Shown in pieces: positions 18,327-26,704 of a stretch of 34,558 nt of DNA. The translations under genes and the position numbers were made by a program. The stretch covers positions 1-34,558 of the forward strand of contig AUXH01000149.1 of assembly GCA_000482145.1 (NCBI GenBank), written 5' to 3'. This DNA is from Strigomonas culicis. Lineage: Eukaryota; Euglenozoa; Kinetoplastea; Trypanosomatida; Trypanosomatidae. A model generated the notes under the pieces. That model saw only the letters and a list, made by a program, of their open reading frames with translations. It was not told the origin of the DNA and did no database searches. Position 1 is the stretch's first letter. Each line of letters starts with the position of its first letter.

Positions 18327-19649
18327 ATGAACACATTGAGAAAGAGTTTGGCCGCCGTCTACCGCGGGAACAGAATTTCTCCCTTCTCTCGGTCTCTCCC
18401 TGTTCCCTCCGCCATGGTGACGTCGAAGCTGTCTTGCTCCACCAGCTCGCCCCAACCGCCACTCTCGACGCCGGCCGCCACGGCGGCAGCTTTCGCAGAC
18501 GCCGCGGCCTCCCCCGGCAGGCGGCGGGTGGAGGTCGCGGACCCGTCGCTGCCGCTCATCGTGGGCAACACGGCGCACGGCGTGCGGGACACCTCGCAGT
18601 ACACGTACGTCTACGATCAGATCGTCGGCCAGCTCTCCCCCCGTATCCGACTGCGGGCCGACGCGGGCTTCCTTCTGTCCGAGCTGGACATTGCCTCGGC
18701 CCGCGCCGTGGTGTACTACTATACGACCAAGCGCCCCGGCGGTCTGCTCTCTGGGCGCCGCATGCCCTTCACGATGGCGACGGTGTCCTTCAACTCCTTC
18801 ATCTTCACGGAGCCGGTGTTTGAGGGCGACGCCGTGCGCTTCACGTCGCGCGTGCTGCACATTGGCAGCACGTCCATCGGCGTGCACGTGAGCATGCAGA
18901 AGCAGGCCTTCGACTGCCCGGTGTTCGCCGACCTCGGCGAGTGCTTCATGACGTTTGTGACGCTCCGCTCGGACAACCTGACGGTGCCGGCGGAGCACGA
19001 CGCACCCGCGCTGTCCATCAGCGCCGCGGCGGACAAGGAGAGCTACCTCCTCTACGTGAAGATGAAGAAGCAGCAGAAGGAGCTTCTTCAGTTCCTCAAG
19101 ACGGCGACGCCGTCGGACCTCTCGGCGGCGGCCGTGGAGCTGCCCCACAACAAGCTGAAGAAGCACATGAGCACGATGCATGACTCCGAGGTGCGCGTGG
19201 ACTGTTGCTTCACCGCCACGTCGATCAACCCGAACGGCGTCATCTTCGGCGGGGACCTGCTGCGCTTCATGGAACAGTGCGCGCTGCACTGCGGCCGCCG
19301 CTTTGCCGGGCGGGAGCGCATCTTCACACTGGGCATGCTAGACATGACCTTCGACGGTCCGGTTCTCTACCAGGACGCGGTGAGCTGCTTTGCCCACGTC
19401 GTCTGCGTGCGCGGCTCCACGATGCTCGTCGACGTGCGCGTGGACGCGGACTGTGACGGCAAGCGGCGCTCCACCAACCGCGCCTCCTTCCTCCTCGTGG
19501 GCACGGACCCGGAGGGACACACCTTCCAAATCACTCGAGGCCTGGATCTGTCGGCCGCGACACCCGACGAGCTGAAAGTATACTGGCGCGCGCGTTACCG
19601 AATGGAACACGCTTTAAAAAATCGACACAAACATCAAAAGAAGGACTAA
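18327..19649 (+). CDS. Double-hotdog acyl-CoA thioesterase, array member 2
   Basis: A 440-residue paralogue of the neighbouring thioesterases. It begins with a basic presequence (MNTLRKSLAAVYRG) and a Ser/Thr/Pro/Ala-rich stretch up to ~65, suggesting mitochondrial import. Domain 1 starts near LIVGNTAHGVRDTS (~78) and carries the predicted catalytic Asp121 (ADAGFLLSELD). Domain 2 carries N301, FGG at 307-309 and E316 (GGDLLRFME), then ALHCGRRFAGR. The C-terminus is LKVYWRARYRMEHALKNR plus a Lys/His tail. The frame is open upstream to 18183 but has no earlier ATG, so 18327 is the start. Bases 19428-19508 are identical to part of member 4 although the N-terminal halves differ strongly. Confidence 0.85.
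   Translation: MNTLRKSLAAVYRGNRISPFSRSLPVPSAMVTSKLSCSTSSPQPPLSTPAATAAAFADAAASPGRRRVEVADPSLPLIVGNTAHGVRDTSQYTYVYDQIVGQLSPRIRLRADAGFLLSELDIASARAVVYYYTTKRPGGLLSGRRMPFTMATVSFNSFIFTEPVFEGDAVRFTSRVLHIGSTSIGVHVSMQKQAFDCPVFADLGECFMTFVTLRSDNLTVPAEHDAPALSISAAADKESYLLYVKMKKQQKELLQFLKTATPSDLSAAAVELPHNKLKKHMSTMHDSEVRVDCCFTATSINPNGVIFGGDLLRFMEQCALHCGRRFAGRERIFTLGMLDMTFDGPVLYQDAVSCFAHVVCVRGSTMLVDVRVDADCDGKRRSTNRASFLLVGTDPEGHTFQITRGLDLSAATPDELKVYWRARYRMEHALKNRHKHQKKD
19428..19508 (+). repeat. 81-bp identical tract, copy 1 (shared with thioesterase 4)
   Basis: Identical base for base to 22844-22924. It encodes the stretch from VDVRVDADCDGK through FLLVGTD. Flanking codons differ at once on both sides, with two mismatches just upstream, while the two genes are otherwise well diverged. 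Confidence 0.9.
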
Positions 19650-20063
19650 CTTCTGTTTTTACTATTTTTATTGAACACTTTGCTTTTTTTTTCCAAATTG
19701 TCTTTGTTTTGCTGTTTCTGGTGTACATTATATCTTCACGCACGTGCCAGTGCATCTAAACGCAGTGACAGACAACACCAAAAAAAAAAGAACGTTTTTA
19801 TTCTTCTACGCGTTTCTATTATTGATTAGGTTTGCTGTCCAGTGGAACATGCAGGTTGCGCAACTGTCCTTATTCGTTTCTCCCTTCCCCCCTCTGACGC
19901 TGATGATGAAGAAGTGCGTTTCCTTCTCAGTGTGAGTCTCTCTCATATTACCTCTATTTTTGTGTGTCTCCTCCACATTTTTTTTTTTTGGGTGTAGCTT
20001 GTGCGCTCTTACGATACTTTCGAGTTTGCATCTGTGCGGCTACACACCTCTACACACCGTCTG
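19650..20063 (+). other. Intergenic region between thioesterases 2 and 3
   Basis: A/T-rich spacer with T tracts at 19682-19692 and 19979-19989 and an A run at ~19779-19789. No gene seen. Confidence 0.6.
19967..19997 (+). promoter_or_regulatory. Candidate spliced-leader acceptor for thioesterase 3
   Basis: A tract rich in C and then T (19967-19989) is followed by gggtgtAG, with AG at 19996-19997, 66 nt before the ATG. Confidence 0.5.
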
Positions 20064-21323
20064 ATGCGTCGCCTGTCCTGTCGGTTGCCTGGCGTTGCCG
20101 CGACCGCCCTGGCGCTCGCCCGCCGCCCCTTTCTTTCCGCATCGCCGGTGCGGCGCGCCTCGCTCCCTCAGGAGGTGACGGAGGACGGCACCGGCCACAT
20201 CGTGGTGGGGGACACGCGGGTGGGTGTGTACGACTCCAGCGACCATGTCTGCGAGCAGGCGGAGTTCGTCGGCACGCTCGACCCGAGCCGCATGAGGCGG
20301 GCGAACGCCGGCGAGGTGCTGGCGCTCATCGATATGGTGTCTGGCCGCTGTGGGTCGCGCTTCCTGCACAACATGCGGGACTACGGCAGCCCCTTCGTGC
20401 CCATCACGGAGCGGTCCGACGACTACGTGTCGACCGTGACGGTGGCCTTCAACTCCTTCTTCTTCTCGCAGCCCATCTGCGAGGGGGACCTCATCCTGGT
20501 GGACTCGCGTGTCGTGAGCGCGGGGTCCTCGTCGATCGGTATCCACGTGCGGGTGCAGCGGCAGGCCTACGACTGCCCGGCGCCCTCCGTCGTCGGCGAG
20601 AGCTTCGTGACCTTCGTGACCATCCAAGGCAAGCAGCTCACGACAAAGGTGGTCGGGAAGGTGCCGGCGGTGCGGCTGACGAGCGACCTCGACAAGCGGC
20701 GCTACAAGCACTACCTGGACATCCGGCGGCAGGCCCGCGCGCTGGAGGCGCGGGGCGAGCAGGCCCTGCAGCACGCGCCCAGCGGCTGGACACCGGAGGC
20801 CGTGGAGATGGAGGAGAACCAGACCAAGGCGGTCAAGGTGCCCCTCGCGTCCACCAAGACCGTGGCGAACCGCACCTTCTGGCTGGACGACCTGAACACG
20901 AACCATGTCATCTTTGGCGGCGCGCTGCTGCACTTCATGGAGGAGGCCGCGCTGCACTGCGGCCGCGTCTTTGCGCAGGAGAGCCACATGTACACACTCG
21001 GCATGCTGAGCATGACCTTCGACGAGCCGGTGCACCTCACAGATCTCCCGTGCTGCACCTGCCAGGTTGTCTGCGTCCGCCGCTCCACCATGCTCGTCAA
21101 CGTGCAGGTTGTCTCCGGCCGTGGGAAAACTCTGCGCGGCACGAACAAGGCCTCCTTCATTCTTGTGCACACCGGCGACGACCATCGGTGTGCGCCTATT
21201 AAAAAAGGAATCGACCTCAGCGGTGCCACGCCGGAGGAGCTGCGTCTGTACTGGAAGGGACGCACGCAGCTGGAGGACGCTTTGAACAACAGGCGCTCTT
21301 ACCACAATAACGTCATGACGTGA
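20064..21323 (+). CDS. Double-hotdog acyl-CoA thioesterase, array member 3
   Basis: A 419-residue paralogue. The N-terminus MRRLSCRLPGVAATALALARR is a typical amphipathic Arg-rich mitochondrial presequence; the mature part begins around the acidic segment near 35. Domain 1 opens at IVVGDTRVGVYDSS and has the predicted catalytic Asp90 (NAGEVLALID). Domain 2 has N278, FGG and E293 (GGALLHFME), then ALHCGRVFAQE, a block shared at DNA level with member 5. The linker lacks the PHN/PQN motif of members 2, 4 and 5 and has MEENQTKAVK instead. The frame is open to 20001 without another ATG, so 20064 was chosen. A strong hairpin starts 12 nt after its TGA stop. Confidence 0.85.
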   Translation: MRRLSCRLPGVAATALALARRPFLSASPVRRASLPQEVTEDGTGHIVVGDTRVGVYDSSDHVCEQAEFVGTLDPSRMRRANAGEVLALIDMVSGRCGSRFLHNMRDYGSPFVPITERSDDYVSTVTVAFNSFFFSQPICEGDLILVDSRVVSAGSSSIGIHVRVQRQAYDCPAPSVVGESFVTFVTIQGKQLTTKVVGKVPAVRLTSDLDKRRYKHYLDIRRQARALEARGEQALQHAPSGWTPEAVEMEENQTKAVKVPLASTKTVANRTFWLDDLNTNHVIFGGALLHFMEEAALHCGRVFAQESHMYTLGMLSMTFDEPVHLTDLPCCTCQVVCVRRSTMLVNVQVVSGRGKTLRGTNKASFILVHTGDDHRCAPIKKGIDLSGATPEELRLYWKGRTQLEDALNNRRSYHNNVMT

Positions 21324-21334
21324 GTGAACAACTG

Positions 21335-21372
21335 TATACACATCTCTCTCTATCTATAGAGAGATGTGTATA
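21335..21372 (+). repeat. Perfect 15-bp hairpin in thioesterase-3 3'UTR
   Basis: Left arm tatacacatctctct (21335-21349) and right arm agagagatgtgtata (21358-21372) are exact reverse complements with an 8-nt loop (21350-21357). It starts 12 nt after the stop codon, so it will be in the mature 3'UTR. It could affect mRNA stability or processing; the role is inferred. Confidence 0.9.
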
Positions 21373-21749
21373 GCTTTAAAAAAGAAAAGAAAAATCCTTT
21401 ACTGTTATTATCTTAGGAAAAAGAAACGAATAATGGATGAATCGTACCTACGTTTCTTCTACTTCCTTACGAGCGAATACCCCTCTGTCACACCTGTAGT
21501 GGTGCCTTTCTCCTTTTATGTTGTCATATTCTTATCTGTACATTCTTTTTCTCCGTTTTCACCGCATGACTTCCCTCTTTCAGAGGATGTATCGTTGTTT
21601 ACTATTGTTTTAGTTTTTTTTTTTTGCTCTGCCTTTTCGTTGCGTATGCTAAAGCACTGAAGGCAATGCTCCTTACTGTGCTTCTAGCATGGACTAAAGG
21701 GGGTGTCGATATGGTTTCTATACTGCCTGCGTATCAGCACGTGCCCCTC

Positions 21750-21803
21750 ATCTTTCTTTCCCTTCTCTGTTGCTTTTTTTTTTGTCTTTCTTCTTCTTTG
21801 AAG
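21750..21803 (+). promoter_or_regulatory. Candidate spliced-leader acceptor for thioesterase 4
   Basis: A ~50-nt nearly pure C/T tract (21750-21799) is followed by AG at 21802-21803, 92 nt before the ATG. It is one of the strongest tracts in the window. Confidence 0.55.
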
Positions 21804-21895
21804 GAAACCTATAAAGTTACCTACCTCGACGTATTCGCGTTTGGTAGCCAGTATTCCGTGGGACTTCCAATTCGCTATACACGGACACGAGGAGC

Positions 21896-23056
21896 ATGCG
21901 CCCATACCGTGGTAGACCGGCCGCGCGCTCCCTTCGGCAGGCGCTCACGCGCAGCGCGCGCGCGTGCAGCTCGGCAGCGGCAGAGGAGATGACGGTCGGC
22001 AACCGCCACGTCGGCCTGCGCCGCAGCAGCGACATACGCTTCGACCAGACCCTGCTGATCGGAAAGCAGTTCGAGAGGATGCGGCCGCGCGCGGATGCCG
22101 GCCTCATCCTCTCCGACATGGACATCTGCGCCAGTCGCGCGTGCTACCGGCTCCTGTACGGCGACCGCCCCGGGGGCAGCGTGCAGTGGCCATCCAGCGT
22201 ATCGGTCGTCACCGCCGCCTTCCATTCTTTCCTCTTCACGCAGCCCGTGTACGAGGGCGACCTGGTGCACCACGAGGGCCACCTCATCCACTCCGGCAAC
22301 AGCTCCGCCGCCGTGCATATGCGCGTGGCGCGGCAGGCGTGGGACACGAAGGCGTGGTCCCTCGTCGGCGAGAGCTTCATCACGATGGTCGTGGTGGACC
22401 GCAACCGGCTGGGCGCCTCCGTCAAGGACCAACTGCCGGCGCTGTGCCTCACCGACCCGCAGGACATCGCAGCCCACCACAAGTACATGGCGCTGCGGAA
22501 GCACAGCAGCGAAGAGACGGACTGGCCGTCGCCGCTGACGGCAGAAGCGGTGGAGGTGCCCCACAACGCAATCAAGAAGCTCCGGATTCCGATGCGAGTG
22601 GCGAACCTGCGCGCGGACGTCTTCTTCCCGCTGACGTCGAACAACTACAACGGCGCCGTGTTCGGGGGCGCCCTCCTGTCCTTCATGGAGAAGTGCGCGC
22701 TGCACTGCGGCCGCCGCTTCGCCGGCCGCTCGCGCGTCTTCACGATGGGCATGCTGAGCATGAGCTTCGACGGGGCCGTCTTTAGGGAGGACGCGGTGAG
22801 CTGCACCGCACAGGTGGCCTGCGTGCGCGGCTCCACGATCCTTGTCGACGTGCGCGTGGACGCGGACTGTGACGGCAAGCGGCGCTCCACCAACCGCGCC
22901 TCCTTCCTCCTCGTGGGCACGGACGCCCAGGGCCACACAGCGCCGATCAACAAGGGGATCGACCTTTCCGTGGCCTCCGAGGAGGAACTGAAGGTGTACT
23001 GGCGCGGGCGGCGTCGCATGGAGAATGCCTTGAAGATGAGAAACTATCCGAATTGA
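21896..23056 (+). CDS. Double-hotdog acyl-CoA thioesterase, array member 4
   Basis: A 386-residue paralogue and the shortest of the five. Residues 1-28 (MRPYRGRPAARSLRQALTRSAR...) are strongly basic, fitting mitochondrial import. Domain 1 begins at TVGNRHVGLRRSS and has the predicted catalytic Asp76 (ADAGLILSDMD). Domain 2 has N250, FGG and E265 (GGALLSFME), then ALHCGRRFAGR. The linker has VPHNAIKK, like member 2. The C-terminal third is much closer to member 2 than the N-terminal part, including the 81-bp identical tract at 22844-22924; recent gene conversion is the simplest explanation. The end is LKVYWRGRRRMENALK. Confidence 0.85.
   Translation: MRPYRGRPAARSLRQALTRSARACSSAAAEEMTVGNRHVGLRRSSDIRFDQTLLIGKQFERMRPRADAGLILSDMDICASRACYRLLYGDRPGGSVQWPSSVSVVTAAFHSFLFTQPVYEGDLVHHEGHLIHSGNSSAAVHMRVARQAWDTKAWSLVGESFITMVVVDRNRLGASVKDQLPALCLTDPQDIAAHHKYMALRKHSSEETDWPSPLTAEAVEVPHNAIKKLRIPMRVANLRADVFFPLTSNNYNGAVFGGALLSFMEKCALHCGRRFAGRSRVFTMGMLSMSFDGAVFREDAVSCTAQVACVRGSTILVDVRVDADCDGKRRSTNRASFLLVGTDAQGHTAPINKGIDLSVASEEELKVYWRGRRRMENALKMRNYPN
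22844..22924 (+). repeat. 81-bp identical tract, copy 2 (shared with thioesterase 2)
   Basis: Identical to 19428-19508, same strand, 3.4 kb apart, and in the same position of the second hotdog domain. Confidence 0.9.
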
Positions 23057-23697
23057 AGGTGAAAATGAGGAAGGTGGAGCGACACGTGCTGTGCTTGAAT
23101 AAAACGGTTCTGCTCGTATATATTGTGGTTGCGGCTTCCTCTCTTTCGTACACGCTCATGTTTGTTATCACTGTGAAAGATGTAAAGGATAATCGAAAGA
23201 GAAGGCGATGATTGCGTCATATATGTATGTGGAAGCTTTTCGACTTATTGCTTTCTTATCTTATATATATTTTTTTATCTGAACAAACAAAAGGAATTTA
23301 TAACGCTTTGACTCTTCTGTTTTTCCTCTTTTGTTTCCTCACCTTATGGACTTGTTCGCACCACCCTTTGTATCGGTTTACTCAGAAGTGACGCGTCCAC
23401 ATACGATCGTGTTTCTGCATACACACACACAACAACAACAAAAAAGGACTCCATATACAGGGAGCTAAGTGATATCATACTGATATGGTTTTTATAGCGT
23501 TTATTAGCACACCAACTGTATACCATGTTGCGCGGCTATCTTACACGCTCTCTCTCTTTCCCTCCCCTTCTTCCTCTTGATGTGTGCGTCTTTTAAACTT
23601 CTGTAGCACTGAAAAAAAAAAAAGTAACGTAATACTTTGAGCACTATAACAAGAGTGTGAGGAACTACACCAGCAAAAGAGGAGCTGTCTCGGGTGC
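23057..23697 (+). other. Intergenic region between thioesterases 4 and 5
   Basis: 0.64-kb A/T-rich spacer with (CA)n/(CAA)n at 23418-23441. It has a long C/T tract before member 5. No gene seen. Confidence 0.6.
23547..23606 (+). promoter_or_regulatory. Candidate spliced-leader acceptor for thioesterase 5
   Basis: A C/T tract of ~32 nt (23547-23578) is followed, with no AG between, by cttctgtAG, with AG at 23605-23606, giving a 91-nt 5'UTR. Confidence 0.5.
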
Positions 23698-24951
23698 ATG
23701 CGCTGCTTTCTCCCTCGACCGCGTCCGGGGGTGCTGCGGCTCCTCCCCACTCCCCTGTGGTGCAGCCGTCTGTCCATGCACACAGACCTACTGTATAGGT
23801 ATGCCGCCGCCCCGGTGGACAAAACTCTCCAGCGAGAAGAGGGTCAGCCGCGCGACGAGCTGGTGGTGGGCAACACCGAGTGCGGCATCCGCACCAACTT
23901 AGACTGTGTCTACCGTCGAAGTCACTTCATCGGGGATGACTTTCACGACATCGCGCCGCGCGCGGATGCCGGTGACATCATGGCGAACGTCGACGCTGCC
24001 GCAGTGCACGCTGGCCTCTTCTTTATCCAGAAGCGCGCCGGCGATGGCCCTGCGAAGGCGCCGGAGGATGTATCTCTGGCCACCATTGGCCTCAATGCGT
24101 TCACCTTCTCGAAGCCGGTTTTCCACGGCGACCTCATCCAACTGGAGAACCGCGTCGTCAGCGCGAGTCGCTCCTCTATCGCGGTCTACGTGAGCGCGCA
24201 CCGCCAGTCGTACAGCTGCCCGACACCGGAGCTCGTAGGGGAGAGCTTCATCTCGCTGGCGGTGGTGGACCCGAAAGAGCTCCGGCCGGTGGCCGGCAAG
24301 GTCCCCGCGGTGCGGCTGACGGACCCCGCGGATATCCAGCGCCACAGGCTGTACCGGAAGGTCCGGGCGGAGACCAAACAGCTGCATGCCAGCGCGGCGG
24401 CGGGCGACGGGCTCGACCAGGCGGCCGTGGAGCTGCCGCAGAACAAGGTGAAGCGCGAGAAGCTTCCCATGCGCGACACCGTCACCACGACGGACCGGGC
24501 CTTCCGGGTGCAGGACATGAATGCGAGCAAGGTCATCTACGGCGGCGCCATCCTGCGCGCGATGGAGCAGGCGGCGCTGCACTGCGGCCGCGTCTTTTCG
24601 CAGCGGCCGCACGTGCACACGGTCGGGGTGTTCGGCATGACCTTCACCGGTCCGCTCTGCATCCGCGACATGTCGCGCTCGCGGTGCTCTGTCACGTGCG
24701 TCGGCAACACGACCATGATGGTGCACGTCGTGGTCTACGGCGAGTACCACGACGCGCGCCGACAGACGAACACGGCCACGTTTCTGCTCGTCGCGGTGGA
24801 CGGGCATGGGCGCCCCAGCCCCATCGCGCAGGGGCTCGATCTGACCCAGGCGTCAGTGGAGGAGCTGCACGCGTACCGGCGCGCGAGAGACCTCATGCTG
24901 GACGCGGCGAAGGACCGCGAAAAGTACGGCGGAGCGGAACTGTTGGCCTAA
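23698..24951 (+). CDS. Double-hotdog acyl-CoA thioesterase, array member 5
   Basis: A 417-residue paralogue. The N-terminus (MRCFLPRPRPGVLRLLPTP) is Arg/Pro/Leu-rich without acidic residues up to ~25, compatible with mitochondrial import; a later start at the ATG of MHTDLL would shorten it by 25 residues. Domain 1 starts at LVVGNTECGIRTN and has the predicted catalytic Asp99 (ADAGDIMANVD). Domain 2 keeps N275 and E290 (GGAILRAME), but has Tyr in place of Phe before GG and Ser in place of the second Asn two residues after N275. ALHCGRVFSQ follows, shared with member 3. The linker has LPQNKVKR. The C-terminus is longer than the others, with a Lys/Glu tail. Confidence 0.84.
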   Translation: MRCFLPRPRPGVLRLLPTPLWCSRLSMHTDLLYRYAAAPVDKTLQREEGQPRDELVVGNTECGIRTNLDCVYRRSHFIGDDFHDIAPRADAGDIMANVDAAAVHAGLFFIQKRAGDGPAKAPEDVSLATIGLNAFTFSKPVFHGDLIQLENRVVSASRSSIAVYVSAHRQSYSCPTPELVGESFISLAVVDPKELRPVAGKVPAVRLTDPADIQRHRLYRKVRAETKQLHASAAAGDGLDQAAVELPQNKVKREKLPMRDTVTTTDRAFRVQDMNASKVIYGGAILRAMEQAALHCGRVFSQRPHVHTVGVFGMTFTGPLCIRDMSRSRCSVTCVGNTTMMVHVVVYGEYHDARRQTNTATFLLVAVDGHGRPSPIAQGLDLTQASVEELHAYRRARDLMLDAAKDREKYGGAELLA

Positions 24952-25368
24952 AAGGGGAAGCGCTACACGCGATGTGTTTCTATCGATTTCCTGGTTGGTC
25001 TTGTTGTTATACTGTTGCTTTTATTCCTTTTACCCACTTGCTGTCGATATTTTGTTTTTCAAAACAAAAGTTCATTCTTTTTCTCTATCATACCCATCAC
25101 ACACACGTACGCATCCATGTTTTTCACTTCTATATTTTGTTGTTATCGCATACGAAAAAAGAAAAAGAGAGAGCTGATGGCAGACAACTTTTTTTTTTGC
25201 TGTAGGCGTTACTCTCTCTCTTTTTCCTTTCCTCACTTGTCTTTTGAAGTTTTTTTTTTTTGTATTGTTGTTGTTGTTCATTTGGCGCACTGTGCCCATC
25301 AATATTTCTAATTAATTCTCTTTTCTGTTGCATACACCCTATTTGGGATTCCCCTCATTGCTGCATCC
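24952..25368 (+). other. Intergenic region: thioesterase-5 3'UTR and coiled-coil gene 5'UTR
   Basis: T-rich spacer with several T tracts and a (GTT)n stretch near 25264-25277. No gene seen. Confidence 0.6.
25209..25249 (+). promoter_or_regulatory. Candidate spliced-leader acceptor for coiled-coil gene
   Basis: A C/T tract (25209-25245) is followed by AG at 25248-25249. An alternative AG at 25204-25205 follows a shorter T run. The leader would be ~120-165 nt. Confidence 0.4.
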
Positions 25369-26142
25369 ATGTTTCAGCTCGATTCCCCGCGCGACGAGCT
25401 CGTCTCTTGCGACCGCCGGCTGGCGGAGCTCGCGGCGGCGAAGGAGGCGATTGAGCAGCAGATGGCGGAGCTGCGCGAGACGAAGCGGCGCATGCGGCGC
25501 AGCGGGCTGTGGGACCTGGTGCAGCAGGAGCTACAGCAGGCCGAGGCGGAGCTGCTGCCGCTGCAGCGCTCCATCATGGAGGCGGTCGACCTCTTCGTGA
25601 AGAGCCTCTCGGCGCCGTCGAACTACGAGGAGGAGGCGACGCAGGAGAACGGCTTTGTGATCCCGTACAGCACGACGGACGACTACGCCGACTTCACCGC
25701 GCTCGAGGCCATCCTCGACGACGAGATCAACCGCCTACAGGAGGCTTTTCTCGCGTGCGCGGTCAGCGACCAGGCCCCGTCCAAGGCGGCGTCGGAGGCG
25801 GGCAGCCGCCGCCCCTCCGTCGCGGGCGACGCTGCGCCGCCGTCGGCGCGCAGCCCGCGCGGCGACGAGGACCGCGCGCAGCGGCGGCGCCGGCTCCTGC
25901 TGCGGCTGCTGTTTCTGACACTTCACGTGGGCCGGCTGGAGGCGCTGTGCCACATCGACGAGATCCACGAGGACGCGGACCAGGTTGTGGCCGCCGCGGA
26001 GGAGCTTAAGGAGGAGGTGGCGCAGCTGTGGCAGTGGGTGACGCTGGAGCACCGGCCGTATGTTCTGAGCGCGGAGGAGCGCGAGGAGTGGCGCTTCATC
26101 CTCGAGACCTACATCGGGGCGCCCTTCTGTGCCGCGGCGTGA
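25369..26142 (+). CDS. Coiled-coil protein of unknown function
   Basis: A 257-residue acidic, Ala/Glu/Arg-rich protein that I do not recognise. Residues ~5-75 form a long amphipathic helix, likely a coiled coil (LVSCDRRLAELAAAKEAIEQ, then QQELQQAEAELLPLQRS). A middle part (~85-125) has the conserved-looking segment NGFVIPYSTTDDYADFTALE, followed by a Ser/Pro/Arg disordered stretch (~127-168) and a second helical region (~170-257) containing HVGRLEALCHIDEIHEDAD and the Trp-rich block LWQWVTLEHRPYVL. There is no signal peptide, membrane segment or catalytic motif. Codon use and GC content match its neighbours, so it is a real gene. A cytoskeletal or complex-adaptor role is possible but unproven. 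Confidence 0.75.
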   Translation: MFQLDSPRDELVSCDRRLAELAAAKEAIEQQMAELRETKRRMRRSGLWDLVQQELQQAEAELLPLQRSIMEAVDLFVKSLSAPSNYEEEATQENGFVIPYSTTDDYADFTALEAILDDEINRLQEAFLACAVSDQAPSKAASEAGSRRPSVAGDAAPPSARSPRGDEDRAQRRRRLLLRLLFLTLHVGRLEALCHIDEIHEDADQVVAAAEELKEEVAQLWQWVTLEHRPYVLSAEEREEWRFILETYIGAPFCAAA

Positions 26143-26704
26143 TGAGTGGCGCGGGCCGGTGGGCGGCGGTGGGGGGCGGAGGTCCTCGCGGGAAGGTTGT
26201 TTAGTTCGCATTTGTTCCGAATCTTTGTTTGTTGTTGCACTTTTGTTTTCTATACATTTCACCTTAAACGAGGAAGCGTTGTACAAGGGAGTGCGGGCGT
26301 CGCTGCGTGACCCTTTGTATGCTTTATGATCTGCTCCCACTTCTAGTGTGATCATCTATCTTTCCTTTTGGTGTCTTTTCTCTACGCGGCAGTTTCCTTA
26401 GCATCCGTTTTGTTCTTATATCCATTAGTACTGTTTAGATTTGTTTACTTGTTTAGTTACTCGCTTTACTTCAACAACTGTATGTTGTTTAGCATTGGCT
26501 TAAATTAGTACTGTAGCACTTTTTTTTTATAACTGATATTCAGATATTGTTCTTAATTTAAATACTTTTCTTTCTTTCTACTAACTGAACTAATTTTAAA
26601 TACCACCCAAAAGAGAGTTATCATCTATATATCTCTATATAAATAAATAATATTATACATTCAAAATAAATATACAAAAGAAAAAAAACCAACCTTATTA
26701 CAAA
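26143..26704 (+). other. Intergenic region: coiled-coil gene 3'UTR and thioredoxin-like gene 5'UTR
   Basis: The first ~50 nt stay G-rich, then A/T-rich sequence follows, with TA-rich stretches near 26624-26670. No gene seen. Confidence 0.6.
26566..26613 (+). promoter_or_regulatory. Weak candidate spliced-leader acceptor for thioredoxin-like gene
   Basis: A short C/T tract (26566-26580) is followed, with no AG between, by AG at 26612-26613, 91 nt before the ATG. The tract is the weakest among the genes here. Confidence 0.3.

Larger units (their letters stand above)
21324..21895 (+). other. Intergenic region between thioesterases 3 and 4
   Basis: Spacer with a perfect 15-bp inverted repeat at its left end (21335-21372), A-rich and T-rich stretches, and a long pyrimidine tract before the next gene. 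No gene seen. Confidence 0.65.

Noticed and set aside
19964..21202. 412-codon + strand frame overlapping thioesterase 3
   Set aside because: Out of frame with the hotdog gene; its translation is Arg/Gly/Ala/Pro-biased and lacks any fold signature.
24520..24531. Loss of a conserved Asn in thioesterase 5 as a sign of an inactive enzyme
   Set aside because: The substituted Asn is the second one (two residues after N275). The position equal to the catalytic Asn of ACOT7 is N275, which is kept, as are D99 and E290.
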